Source of the DNA: Gemmiger formicilis
GTDB lineage: Bacteria > Bacillota > Clostridia > Oscillospirales > Ruminococcaceae
NCBI RefSeq assembly: GCF_024462815.1
Contig: NZ_JANGCG010000001.1
Span: 310,001 to 374,000 of the forward strand
Direction of reading: 5' to 3'
DNA length: 64,000 nt
Shown piece by piece: positions 7,807 through 15,297 of the stretch. Under the pieces are notes generated by a model. It made no database searches. It worked only from the letters and a program-made list of their open reading frames with translations, and had not been told where the DNA came from. The position numbers were made by a program, and so were the translations under genes. The first letter of the stretch is position 1; each line of letters begins with the position of its first letter.

Positions 7807-9027
7807 ATGACAATTTATGACGAGCTGAAGGCCCGCGGCCTGATTGCACAGGTGACGGACGAGGAGGAAATCAAAGAGCTGATTAACAACGGCAAGGCCA
7901 CCTTCTACATTGGCTTTGACTGCACAGCTGACAGCCTGACTGCCGGCCACTTTATGGCTCTTACGCTGATGAAGCGCCTGCAGCAGGCCGGCAACCGCCC
8001 CATTGCCCTGATTGGCGGTGGCACAACGATGATTGGCGACCCCTCCGGCCGTACCGATATGCGCAAGATGCTGACCAAAGAGGACATTGACCACAACGCC
8101 GAGTGCTTCAAGCGCCAGATGGAGCGCTTCATCGACTTTGGCGAGGGCAAGGCCATGATGCTGAACAACGCCGATTGGCTGCTCAACCTCAACTATGTTG
8201 ATTTGCTGCGCGAGGTCGGTGCCTGCTTCAGCGTGAACAATATGCTGCGCGCCGAGTGCTACAAGCAGCGTATGGAAAAGGGCCTGTCCTTCCTTGAGTT
8301 CAACTACATGATTATGCAGAGCTATGACTTCTACCATATGTTCCAGGAGTACGGCTGCAACATGGAGTTCGGCGGCGATGACCAGTGGAGCAATATGCTG
8401 GGCGGCACCGAGCTTATCCGCCGCAAGCTGGGCAAGGATGCCTACGCCATGACCATCACGCTGCTGACCGACTCTCAGGGCAAGAAGATGGGTAAGACCG
8501 CAGGCAACGCCGTCTGGCTTGACGCCAACAAGACCAGCCCGTTTGAGTTCTACCAGTACTGGCGCAACATCGGCGATGCGGATGTCCTCAAGTGCATCCG
8601 TATGCTGACCTTCCTGCCGCTGGAGCAGATTGACGAGATGGACCACTGGGAGGGTGAGCAGCTGAACAAGGCCAAGGAAATTCTGGCCTACGAGCTGACG
8701 AAGATGGTGCACGGCGAAGATGAGGCCGAGAAGGCACAGGCTACCGCACGCGGCCTGTTCAGCGGCGCCGCCGACCATGAGAATATGCCTGCCACCACCC
8801 TGAGCGCCGACCTTGTCAAGGACGGTGCTGTCGGCCTGCTGGCTGCAATGGTTGCCGCCGGTCTGTGCGGCTCCAACCGCGAGGCACGCCAGCTGGTCCA
8901 GCAGGGCGGTGTCCTTGTTGACGGTGAGAAGGTCACCGACCCGAAGGCAGTTCTGACCGTTGACGCGCTGAACAATGGCGTTGTCATCAAGAAGGGCAAG
9001 AAAGTTTATCACAAGGTCACACTGTAA
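7807..9027 (+). CDS. tyrS: Tyrosyl-tRNA synthetase
   Basis: A 406-residue class I synthetase that charges tRNA-Tyr. The HIGH-type signature appears as TAGHFMALTLMK near residue 42, tyrosine-pocket residues include QSYDFYHMF, and the KMSKS-type loop reads KKMGKT near residue 227. A C-terminal S4-like RNA-binding domain (about residues 340-406, NREARQLVQQGGVLVDGEKV) completes the bacterial TyrRS layout. CGGAGG precedes the ATG by about 8 bases. Expression is controlled by the tyrosine T-box leader directly upstream; a strong terminator follows. Confidence 0.97.
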   Translation: MTIYDELKARGLIAQVTDEEEIKELINNGKATFYIGFDCTADSLTAGHFMALTLMKRLQQAGNRPIALIGGGTTMIGDPSGRTDMRKMLTKEDIDHNAECFKRQMERFIDFGEGKAMMLNNADWLLNLNYVDLLREVGACFSVNNMLRAECYKQRMEKGLSFLEFNYMIMQSYDFYHMFQEYGCNMEFGGDDQWSNMLGGTELIRRKLGKDAYAMTITLLTDSQGKKMGKTAGNAVWLDANKTSPFEFYQYWRNIGDADVLKCIRMLTFLPLEQIDEMDHWEGEQLNKAKEILAYELTKMVHGEDEAEKAQATARGLFSGAADHENMPATTLSADLVKDGAVGLLAAMVAAGLCGSNREARQLVQQGGVLVDGEKVTDPKAVLTVDALNNGVVIKKGKKVYHKVTL

Positions 9028-9071
9028 AGCAGAATTGCTTCACAGTTGTTTTCGGCACATACCATAATCGA

Positions 9072-9117
9072 AAGCCCCCTGTCCGCACGGCAAACGGTGC
9101 TGGACAGGGGGCTTTTT
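9072..9117 (+). terminator. Intrinsic terminator of tyrS
   Basis: Perfect 13-bp arms AAGCCCCCTGTCC (9072-9084) and GGACAGGGGGCTT (9102-9114), with a T-run running to 9117. Confidence 0.93.
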
Positions 9118-9130
9118 GGTGTAGTATAAT
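9101..9130 (+). promoter_or_regulatory. Probable promoter for the TfoX-domain gene
   Basis: TGGACA (9101-9106) and TATAAT (9125-9130) are separated by 18 bases. The -35 box lies inside the right arm of the tyrS terminator. The expected start near 9137 excludes the ATG at 9129 as a translation start. Confidence 0.55.
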
Positions 9131-9158
9131 GGAGCAAATCGGGATTCGAGGTGGAAAT

Positions 9159-9479
9159 ATGGCATCAAGCAAGGAATACTTAGCATTTATTTTAGGGCAG
9201 CTATCTGAATTAGAAGAAATCGCTTATCGTTCTATGATGGGGGAATTTATTATTTATTATCGCGGCAAGATTGTAGGCGGTATCTATGATGATAGATTCC
9301 TTGTAAAACCAGTAAAAGCAGCAATTCGTTATATGCCAACGGCTCCGTATGAATTACCCTATGAGGGAGCAAAAGAGATGTTGTTGGTAGAGGAAGTTGA
9401 AAATAAAGAATTTATGACCGGCTTGTTTCATGCAATGTATGAAGAACTGCCAACCCCAAAACCGAAAAAGAAGAAATAA
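9159..9479 (+). CDS. TfoX/Sxy N-terminal domain protein
   Basis: A 106-residue protein resembling the TfoX N-terminal domain: MMGEFIIYYRGKIVGGIYDDRFLVKP matches the family's typical R-MFGEY--Y-GK-vG-I-DD-l-vK pattern, and PYEGAKEMLLVEEVEN fits the later helix-strand. It ends in a lysine-rich tail (PKPKKKK). In Proteobacteria TfoX/Sxy controls competence, but single-domain Firmicutes members have no assigned role. Start 9159 is chosen because GAGGTGG lies just upstream and the ATG at 9129 falls inside the -10 box. The gene is clearly AT-richer than its neighbours, which suggests recent acquisition. Confidence 0.8.
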   Translation: MASSKEYLAFILGQLSELEEIAYRSMMGEFIIYYRGKIVGGIYDDRFLVKPVKAAIRYMPTAPYELPYEGAKEMLLVEEVENKEFMTGLFHAMYEELPTPKPKKKK

Positions 9480-9488
9480 ACAACGAAT

Positions 9489-9591
9489 GTAGCGTCACTT
9501 CGTTCCGTTGAAGTGTCTACACACCCCCTTGCGCCGCTAAAGCGGCTATCCCTTGTGGACTTGCCGTCCACAAACGGTTTTGACAAACCGT
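9489..9591. repeat. Cluster of four consecutive hairpins, possible intergenic repeat element
   Basis: Four short inverted repeats follow each other: CACTTC/GAAGTG flanked by GTAG/CTAC (9489-9520), GCCGC/GCGGC (9533-9546), GTGGAC/GTCCAC (9555-9571) and ACGGTTT/AAACCGT (9574-9591). The stretch is GC-richer than the two genes beside it. An open frame across it (9513-9695) looks like a by-product. It resembles the short structured repeats scattered between genes in Faecalibacterium-type genomes, but only one copy is visible here. Confidence 0.5.
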
Positions 9592-9646
9592 CCGCCGCCA
9601 GCAAGCTTGAAAGTAAACAAATCGGAAGTTTTAAAGGAGAAATACT

Positions 9647-10024
9647 ATGGGATTATTTGGTAAAAGCAAAAAAGAACGAGAAAAAGAATACATGAACAAA
9701 TTAGATGTTCCATCGTGTTTAAAAGAAAATTTTGAATTGATTATTGATGATGTATTTACAATTATGGGGGTTGGAACAGTTGCCACAGGAAACATATTAA
9801 TAGGGATGTGCAGAGAAGGGGAAAATGCGTGTATTTATAAAGCAAATGGAGATATCTTAGAATCCAGAATTACTACTGTCGATGTACATACAAAAGAACG
9901 AAAAGCAAATGGTTGTGGATATAAAACAGAGCATGTTGGACTTGGGTTACGAGGAATTTCCAAGGAACAATTAGAAAAAGGCGATAAAGTAATTGTAAAA
10001 AATGCCAATATGTATGGAATGTAA
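9647..10024 (+). CDS. Small EF-Tu domain 2-like protein
   Basis: A 125-residue protein with a basic N-terminal tail (GKSKKEREKEY) followed by a beta-barrel domain that reads like domain 2 of EF-Tu: IDDVFTIMGVGTVATGNILIG aligns with the EDVFSI-GRGTVVTGR--RG strand pair, and HVGLGLRGISKEQLEKGDKVI aligns with NVGLLLRGI-RE-IERGQVL near the end. There is no GTPase domain, so it cannot be a translation factor. Such free-standing barrels occur in Firmicutes and have no established role. AAAGGAG precedes the ATG. Base composition is AT-rich like the TfoX-domain gene. Confidence 0.75.
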   Translation: MGLFGKSKKEREKEYMNKLDVPSCLKENFELIIDDVFTIMGVGTVATGNILIGMCREGENACIYKANGDILESRITTVDVHTKERKANGCGYKTEHVGLGLRGISKEQLEKGDKVIVKNANMYGM

Positions 10025-10096
10025 TTACAACTTCCAATTTGTATGATTGAGCATCGAGAATGCCACCCTCTATAATTTCGGGATATAAACAGTAAA

Positions 10097-10125
10097 AGGT
10101 GCAGCACTTCAAACGAGCTGCACCT
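10097..10125. terminator. Bidirectional terminator hairpin
   Basis: AGGTGCAGC (10097-10105) and GCTGCACCT (10117-10125) pair perfectly. A short T-run (TTTT) follows on the minus strand and a weaker one on the plus strand. It separates the AT-rich plus-strand gene from the minus-strand peptidase remnant. Confidence 0.75.
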
Positions 10126-10143
10126 CTTTGTATGCTTACTTTC

Positions 10144-10341
10144 TCAGCACTGACGCATCAGGCGGACATAAAACTCCACCGCACGGCCAACGGTCTCAAC
10201 GCAGATGCGTTCGTTGTTTCCATGCAGGGTGCCGCGCTCCTCGGCGGTCAGATCCATGGCCGAGAAACGGTACACATAGTCGCTGATACGACCGTAGTGG
10301 CGGCTGTCCGAGCATTGCACCATCAGATACGGTGCTAACAT
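10144..10341 (-). pseudogene. Remnant: C-terminal end of an M20 family metallopeptidase
   Basis: A 65-codon minus-strand open frame encodes only the end of a peptidase. Segments CSDSRHYGRISDYVYRF and MDLTAEERGTLHGNNERI match the C-terminal metal-site region of M20 carboxypeptidase-like enzymes, which normally have 450 or more residues. Nothing upstream on the minus strand (10342-10470) continues the protein, so the rest has been deleted. No ribosome-binding site is evident. The fragment is GC-rich like the core genome, unlike the AT-rich genes beside it, so it probably marks an ancestral gene removed when the island was inserted. Confidence 0.75.
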
Positions 10342-10469
10342 CGCACCTTCCCAATTTCATACTTTAACGCGATAAATTAAAGTATTTTCCTAACTTTAAC
10401 ACAATGTTCAAAAAAAAGCAATAGAAAAAGTCGTTTTTGTAGCTACAAATGTTTTTCTGCAGCGCATAC

Positions 10470-10498
10470 TTGCCCCCACGGCCATTTTGGGCTATAAT
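10470..10498 (+). promoter_or_regulatory. Promoter of radA
   Basis: TTGCCC (10470-10475), a 17-base spacer and a perfect TATAAT (10493-10498) lie 33 bases before the radA start. The AT-rich stretch 10342-10460 upstream holds no gene I can support. Confidence 0.75.
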
Positions 10499-10530
10499 AG
10501 AGAAAGTATAGCTTTGTCAGGGAGGCATCC

Positions 10531-11931
10531 ATGCCCAAAGATAAACTGAAAACCATCTACGTCTGCACCCAATGCGGTGAGACAAGCCCCCGCTGGCTGG
10601 GGCGGTGTCCGTCCTGCGGCGCGTGGAATACTATGACCGAGGATGTTGTGGCTGAGCCCACCAAAACCACCGGTGGCAAGGCCGGTGCCGTGCAGCGCGT
10701 TACCGGGCAGACAAGCCTAGTGCCGCAGAAGCTGAAGGCCATCAGCACCACCGAGGAAAAGAGCCGCATCGTCACCGGTATCAGTGAGTTGGACCGGGTG
10801 CTGGGCGGCGGCATCGTCATTGGCAGTGTGATATTGATTGGCGGCGAACCAGGCATCGGAAAATCCACCATTTTGCTGCAGCTCTGCGGCGAGGTCAGCA
10901 AAACCCGGAATGTCCTATACGTTACGGGTGAGGAATCCGCACGCCAGATTAAGCTGCGGGCGGTTCGTCTGGACGTACCGCAGGATAACATTTCTCTGGT
11001 TGCGGAAAGCGATGTTGACGAGATATGCGGCCTGATAGAGTCCATGAAGCCGGATCTGGTGGTCATCGATTCCATTCAGACCATGCGCTGCACCGACATT
11101 TCTTCCTCCTCCGGCACGGTCAGTCAGGTCAAGGAGAGCGCCGCACGCTTTTTAAATGTGGCTAAAACACTGGAAATCCCGACCTTCATCGTCGGCCATG
11201 TCAACAAGGACGGCGCGATTGCCGGCCCTAAGGTCATGGAGCACATTGTGGACACCGTGCTGTATTTTGAGGGCGACAAAACCCTGCCGTACCGCGTGTT
11301 GCGGGCCGTGAAAAACCGCTACGGCTCCACGAATGAAATCGGTATGTTCGATATGACCGGCAGGGGACTTGCCCAGATTGAAAACCCCTCTCAGGTTATG
11401 CTGGAGGGGCGGCCCATCGGCATCAGCGGCACCTGCGTGGCCTGTGTTATGGAGGGTACCCGCCCGGTGCTCAGCGAAATACAGGCGCTGGCCACCAAGA
11501 CGAGCTTTCCCAGCCCGCGGCGCACCGCAAGCGGCTTTGACTACAACCGTATGTACCTGCTGCTGGCCGTGCTGGAAAAGCGCGCCGGATACGCCTTTTA
11601 CAATCAGGACGTCTATGTCAACATCATCGGCGGCCTGAAGCTGGACGAAACCGCCTGTGATTTACCAGTCTGCATTGCGCTTGCTTCCAGCCTGCTGGAT
11701 TTGCCGGTAAGCGAGAAAACCCTCGCCATCGGCGAGGTTGGCCTCGGCGGCGAAGTGCGCAGCGTGACCCATCTGGAAACGCGCCTGCGGGAAGCCCAGC
11801 GCGTCGGCTTTGACACAGCCATTGTACCCAAGCACAATCTGAAAATGATTGACAGCTCGCAATTTCCCGGCCTGAAGCTGGTAGGTGTGTCCTATCTGCG
11901 GGAAGCCATCAATGCAATAAAATTAAAGTGA
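10531..11931 (+). CDS. radA: DNA repair protein RadA
   Basis: A 466-residue RecA-like helicase that drives branch migration in recombinational repair. In order: an N-terminal zinc finger (CTQCG...CPSCG, residues 10-30), Walker A GGEPGIGKST near residue 105, the RadA-specific KNRYGS motif near 260, and a C-terminal Lon-protease-like domain (about residues 285-466) without proteolytic residues that I can confirm. GGGAGG precedes the ATG. Its stop overlaps the region just before the SseB-like gene, suggesting a radA-led operon of three genes. Confidence 0.97.
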   Translation: MPKDKLKTIYVCTQCGETSPRWLGRCPSCGAWNTMTEDVVAEPTKTTGGKAGAVQRVTGQTSLVPQKLKAISTTEEKSRIVTGISELDRVLGGGIVIGSVILIGGEPGIGKSTILLQLCGEVSKTRNVLYVTGEESARQIKLRAVRLDVPQDNISLVAESDVDEICGLIESMKPDLVVIDSIQTMRCTDISSSSGTVSQVKESAARFLNVAKTLEIPTFIVGHVNKDGAIAGPKVMEHIVDTVLYFEGDKTLPYRVLRAVKNRYGSTNEIGMFDMTGRGLAQIENPSQVMLEGRPIGISGTCVACVMEGTRPVLSEIQALATKTSFPSPRRTASGFDYNRMYLLLAVLEKRAGYAFYNQDVYVNIIGGLKLDETACDLPVCIALASSLLDLPVSEKTLAIGEVGLGGEVRSVTHLETRLREAQRVGFDTAIVPKHNLKMIDSSQFPGLKLVGVSYLREAINAIKLK

Positions 11932-11942
11932 GGAACGAACCC

Positions 11943-12827
11943 ATGCCCGAACAGAATGAGAAAAAAATGCCCCAAGCACCTCAATTCAACCCGAAGCTCA
12001 AGGAGACGATTGCGGTCTTCAAAGAGGAAAACAGCCCCAAAAATCTGAACGATATCCTGAATGAGCTTGTGCGCTCGCCGCTGCTGGCTCCCGCCGTGTT
12101 TGATCTGCAGGGTCAGCCCGCGCCTACGCCCGAGGCGGATGGCCGCGTGCAGCTGCCCAAGGACACCAAAATCAGCCTTGTTTTGGTCAACAGCCCGGAG
12201 GGCAAGCACTATTATCTGGGCTTCAGCGATTGGGACGCTGTGCATGAATGGCAGGCCAAGCAGCCCAAGGCTGCCCAGCAGATTGTGCTGCTGCGCTTTG
12301 ATGACTACGCCAATATGCTGGCCAAGAACGAGAGTGCGTCTGGTCTGGTCATCAATCCCGGTGACAACAGCCTGCGTCTGGAGCGCCCGCTGATTGAGTC
12401 TGTCAAGAAGCAGAAGGACGAGGTCGCCCACAAAATCGCCGATGCCATGGCCCAGCGCGAAGCACACCGCATCCATCCCGGTGATAAGGTCACGCTGGTT
12501 GAGCCGAGCATCCTGCCCGATGCCATGATTGACCCCATCTGTGAGCTTCTGGCCGGTGCCCCCGGCGTGGGCTCCGCGTACCTTTCCGTGATGATTGTCA
12601 ACGGCGAGGCCCGCAGCTACTTGCTGGTTCTGGACGGTCCCAAGGATGATAAGCTGTTTGCCGCGGTGGCGCAGGCTGCCCGGCCGTATCTGCTCAGCCG
12701 CGAGAAAAAGATGGATTTGAACATTACCACCTCGGTTACCCCGATGGGCCAGCAGGGTATGCGCGGCAGTGAGCCGTTCTACCGCAAGGGCATTGGCCGC
12801 GTTATCGAGGAGGATGATGACGAATGA
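11943..12827 (+). CDS. SseB family protein
   Basis: A 294-residue soluble protein. The N-terminal half (LNDILNELVRSPLLAPAVFDL, then VNSPEGKHYYLGFSDWDAVHEW) has the SseB fold pattern, and the C-terminal half (PSILPDAMIDPICELLAGAPGVGSAYL) matches the SseB C-terminal domain. In Escherichia coli SseB was linked to serine sensitivity; the biochemical role is unknown. GTG 11928 overlaps the radA stop, but ATG 11943 has a correctly spaced GAGG and is preferred. It overlaps the next gene by 4 bases. Confidence 0.8.
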   Translation: MPEQNEKKMPQAPQFNPKLKETIAVFKEENSPKNLNDILNELVRSPLLAPAVFDLQGQPAPTPEADGRVQLPKDTKISLVLVNSPEGKHYYLGFSDWDAVHEWQAKQPKAAQQIVLLRFDDYANMLAKNESASGLVINPGDNSLRLERPLIESVKKQKDEVAHKIADAMAQREAHRIHPGDKVTLVEPSILPDAMIDPICELLAGAPGVGSAYLSVMIVNGEARSYLLVLDGPKDDKLFAAVAQAARPYLLSREKKMDLNITTSVTPMGQQGMRGSEPFYRKGIGRVIEEDDDE

Positions 12828-13753
12828 GCGTAAAACGCCTGTTGGACTGCGCCCCCAGTGATTTGGCCGCTTACAGCAAGGCCGATTTACTGGCCGCTAT
12901 TGCAGGCAGCGAGGGCCGCGTTCTTGCCTGTGAGACCATTGGCCTGACGCCGCCTCTGCTGGTGGACGTGACCAACGCCGAGTACGCAGCCTCCCTCAGC
13001 GCCGACATTCTGCTGCTGAATATGTTTGACGTTCAGCACCCGGTTATCAACGCTCTGCCGAAGGTTCCCGAGGAAGAGACTGTTCGGGAAATCAAGCGCC
13101 TGGCGGGCCGTGTTGTGGGCATCAATCTGGAGCCATGCGACCCGGAATCTGCAAAAAGCAACGATGGTACGTTGTGGAAAATGAGCAGTGGCCGCCTTGC
13201 CACGGTAGAAAATGCACGTCGTGCCGCCGATATGGGCGTAGATTTGATTGTGCTGACCGGCAATCCCGGAAACGGTGTCAGCAATGAGCTTATTGTGGAA
13301 TCCTTACGGCAGATTTCGGACGCCGTCGGTGACCGTGTCATTCTGGCCGCCGGAAAGATGCATGCTTCTGGCGTAGCAGGGGAAGGCGGGGAGAATATTA
13401 TGACACCCGCCGACGCCGAAGCATTTATGGCCGCCGGTGCAGATATCATTCTGCTGCCCGCGCCCGGCACTGTGCCCGGCATTACGCAGGAGTACGCGCA
13501 CAGCCTGATTAAAGTCATTCACAGCCATGGCAAGCTGGCCCTGACCGCCATTGGCACTTCTCAGGAAGGCGCTGACACCGCAACCATCCGCCAGATTGCA
13601 CTGATGTGCAAAATGGCAGGTGCGGACATTCACCACATTGGTGATACCGGCGTGCCCGGCATGGCACTGCCGCAGAATATTATGGCATATTCCATTGCTA
13701 TCCGCGGCGAGCGCCATACCTACCACAAAATGGCACAATCGGTCAATCGATAA
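12824..13753 (+). CDS. TIM-barrel protein of uncharacterised family (DUF7916-like)
   Basis: A 309-residue protein beginning SVKRLLDCAPSDLAAYSK, a start I associate with a family often mislabelled as a HAD hydrolase or phosphonomutase-like. Repeated strand-helix units (ILLLNMFDV, VVGINLEPCD, VDLIVLTGNPGNGVS, RVILAAGKMH, GADIILLPAPGTVPG, KLALTAIGTSQEGA, GADIHHIGDTG) indicate a complete beta/alpha barrel with several Asp, His and Gly-rich loop ends that could form a phosphate or metal site. The enzyme activity is unknown. It overlaps the SseB-like gene by 4 bases and is followed by a terminator. Confidence 0.7.
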   Translation: MSVKRLLDCAPSDLAAYSKADLLAAIAGSEGRVLACETIGLTPPLLVDVTNAEYAASLSADILLLNMFDVQHPVINALPKVPEEETVREIKRLAGRVVGINLEPCDPESAKSNDGTLWKMSSGRLATVENARRAADMGVDLIVLTGNPGNGVSNELIVESLRQISDAVGDRVILAAGKMHASGVAGEGGENIMTPADAEAFMAAGADIILLPAPGTVPGITQEYAHSLIKVIHSHGKLALTAIGTSQEGADTATIRQIALMCKMAGADIHHIGDTGVPGMALPQNIMAYSIAIRGERHTYHKMAQSVNR

Positions 13754-13768
13754 GTTTTAATGCAGCAT

Positions 13769-13810
13769 CCACCCGCAAAGGCTTCTGCAGCTTTTGCGGG
13801 TGGTTTTTAT
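13769..13810 (+). terminator. Intrinsic terminator of the radA operon
   Basis: CCACCCGCAAA pairs with TTTGCGGGTGG around a GGCTTCTGCAGCT centre, followed by TTTTTAT. Confidence 0.92.
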
Positions 13811-13990
13811 TTGGAGAAAAACAAAGGTAAAATCCACCAGCAGCAAGCGCCAGTGCAGTTACATTACACTCTTCACGCCATTCGCGGCGGAGCGCTGAGC
13901 AGCGAGACCAAATAACAGCGTCATAACAGCATCAGCGCGGCGGAAGGCTGAAACCTCTTAGCCCGCGTACCCTCGTTTTTTGCTCCCTAT
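13811..13990. other. Non-coding stretch upstream of the inverted repeat
   Basis: No gene, tRNA or known riboswitch could be supported here. It is GC-rich, contains short inverted pieces around GAGCGCTGAGCAGCGAGA and GGCGGAAGGCTGAAACC, and ends in a T-run (CGTTTTTTG near 13976-13984). It may be a degraded gene or an unrecognised RNA. Confidence 0.4.
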
Positions 13991-14018
13991 ATTTCGCTAA
14001 ATTTACATTTAGCGAAAT
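13991..14018. repeat. Perfect 28-bp inverted repeat (candidate Xer site or operator)
   Basis: ATTTCGCTAAAT and ATTTAGCGAAAT form perfect 12-bp arms around TTAC. Read as 11-6-11, the layout equals that of dif sites bound by Xer recombinases, and each arm shares 7 of 11 bases with the E. coli XerD arm. A TATAAT follows at 14023-14028, so an operator is equally possible. The recombinase gene starts 233 bases downstream. Confidence 0.6.
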
Positions 14019-14157
14019 AGTATATAATCCTTTTCAGCGCCTCCCCCGGGGCCACTTCAGCCTGTTCGCCTTCGTTTGTATGGATATACACACTTATACA
14101 GAAATACTACACCTTGTATTGTTTTAAACCGTTCGCGTTTCTTATAATCTTGTGAAA

Positions 14158-14187
14158 TTGACGCGTGCTTGCCTGCTGTGGTACAAT
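14158..14187 (+). promoter_or_regulatory. Promoter of the Xer recombinase gene
   Basis: TTGACG (14158-14163), an 18-base spacer and TACAAT (14182-14187), followed by a leader containing the inverted pieces AGCAGAAACGC and GCGCTTCTGC before the start codon. Confidence 0.6.
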
Positions 14188-14250
14188 AAAAAAGCAGAAA
14201 CGCTGTTTATGTGCGCTTCTGCAATATGATTGATAAGTCGAGGGTTGATT

Positions 14251-15297
14251 GTGAGCAGTTATATTGATGTGGCCCATCCGGAGCGTCACGCACCGTATCT
14301 GGACATTCCTGATGACGTAATTGAATATCTGCATTATCTGGATTTTGTAAAGCTGCGTTCCCCGCGCACAGTCAACGGCTATTATCTGGATTTGCGCGGG
14401 TTCTTCCGCTATATGATGCAGCAGCGCTGGCAGCGTGTGGACGATGCCACACCACCCGAGGAAATCAGCCTGACCGGCATCACCACCGATGACATCAAGA
14501 CTGTCACCAAGAAAGACATCTTTGATTATCTGGACTATGCCCGCAATGCTGATAACGGTCCCAAAGCGCGTGCCCGCAAGCTCAGCGCCCTGAAAGGCTT
14601 CTTTCATTATATGTGCACGCAGGTCAACAAGCTGACGGTGAATCCTACGGAAAACATCAGCCTGGGCACGCCGCAAAAAGCGTTGCCGAAATACCTGACC
14701 GTAAACGAAGCTGTAGACTTGTTAAATAATATACAAAGTGATTTTTACGAGCGTGATTATTGCATTATAACGTTGTTTTTGAACTGTGGTATGCGTCTGG
14801 CGGAGCTGGTCACCATTGATTTGGGCGATTTTCGCGATGATACCATCCGCATTATCGGCAAGGGCAACAAAGAGCGCCTTGTCTACCTGAACACGGCCTG
14901 TCTGGACGCACTGCAGCGCTACAAAAAAGCCCGCGCTTCCCTACCGAACCTTGTTGATAAGGATGCTTTGTTTGTCTCCAAACGCACCGGAAAGCGCCTT
15001 ACGGCACGCCGGGTCGAGCAGATTGTCGCACGCTGTCTGCAAAGTGCAGGCCTGAGTGGTCGCGGCTTTTCACCCCACAAGCTGCGCCACACAGCCGCCA
15101 CGCTTATGTATCAGGGCGGCGTGGATATGCTGGCGCTCAAAGAAATTCTAGGGCACGAAAACGTCTCCACAACGCAGATTTACACACACATCAACCGTGA
15201 GCAGCTGCGGCGGGCCGTCGCGGCTTCCCCGCTGGCGGAGCAGAGTTATATCGAGGAAAAGCCGTCAGTGCCCAAGCCGGAGGATGACGAGACGTAA
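14251..15297 (+). CDS. xerD: Tyrosine recombinase XerC/XerD
   Basis: A 348-residue site-specific recombinase. It has an N-terminal SAM-like core-binding domain (about residues 20-120) and a C-terminal catalytic domain with the expected residues: Arg in GMRLAELV, Lys in KGNKERLVYL, His-x-x-Arg in HKLRHTAAT, His in LGHENVSTTQ and the nucleophile Tyr in IYTHINR. Xer enzymes resolve chromosome dimers at dif. The assignment to XerD over XerC rests on the neighbouring SpoIIM-like gene, a linkage known in Bacillus. GTG 14251 is chosen because GAGGG lies 6 bases upstream. Its last 33 bases overlap the convergent SpoIIM-like gene. Confidence 0.9.
   Translation: MSSYIDVAHPERHAPYLDIPDDVIEYLHYLDFVKLRSPRTVNGYYLDLRGFFRYMMQQRWQRVDDATPPEEISLTGITTDDIKTVTKKDIFDYLDYARNADNGPKARARKLSALKGFFHYMCTQVNKLTVNPTENISLGTPQKALPKYLTVNEAVDLLNNIQSDFYERDYCIITLFLNCGMRLAELVTIDLGDFRDDTIRIIGKGNKERLVYLNTACLDALQRYKKARASLPNLVDKDALFVSKRTGKRLTARRVEQIVARCLQSAGLSGRGFSPHKLRHTAATLMYQGGVDMLALKEILGHENVSTTQIYTHINREQLRRAVAASPLAEQSYIEEKPSVPKPEDDET

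Noticed and set aside
9129-9158. ATG 9129 as start of the TfoX-domain gene
   Set aside because: It is part of the -10 box; transcription would begin after it.
9513-9695. 60-codon open frame across the hairpin cluster
   Set aside because: It has no good ribosome-binding site, overlaps the start of the next gene and follows the repeat sequence.
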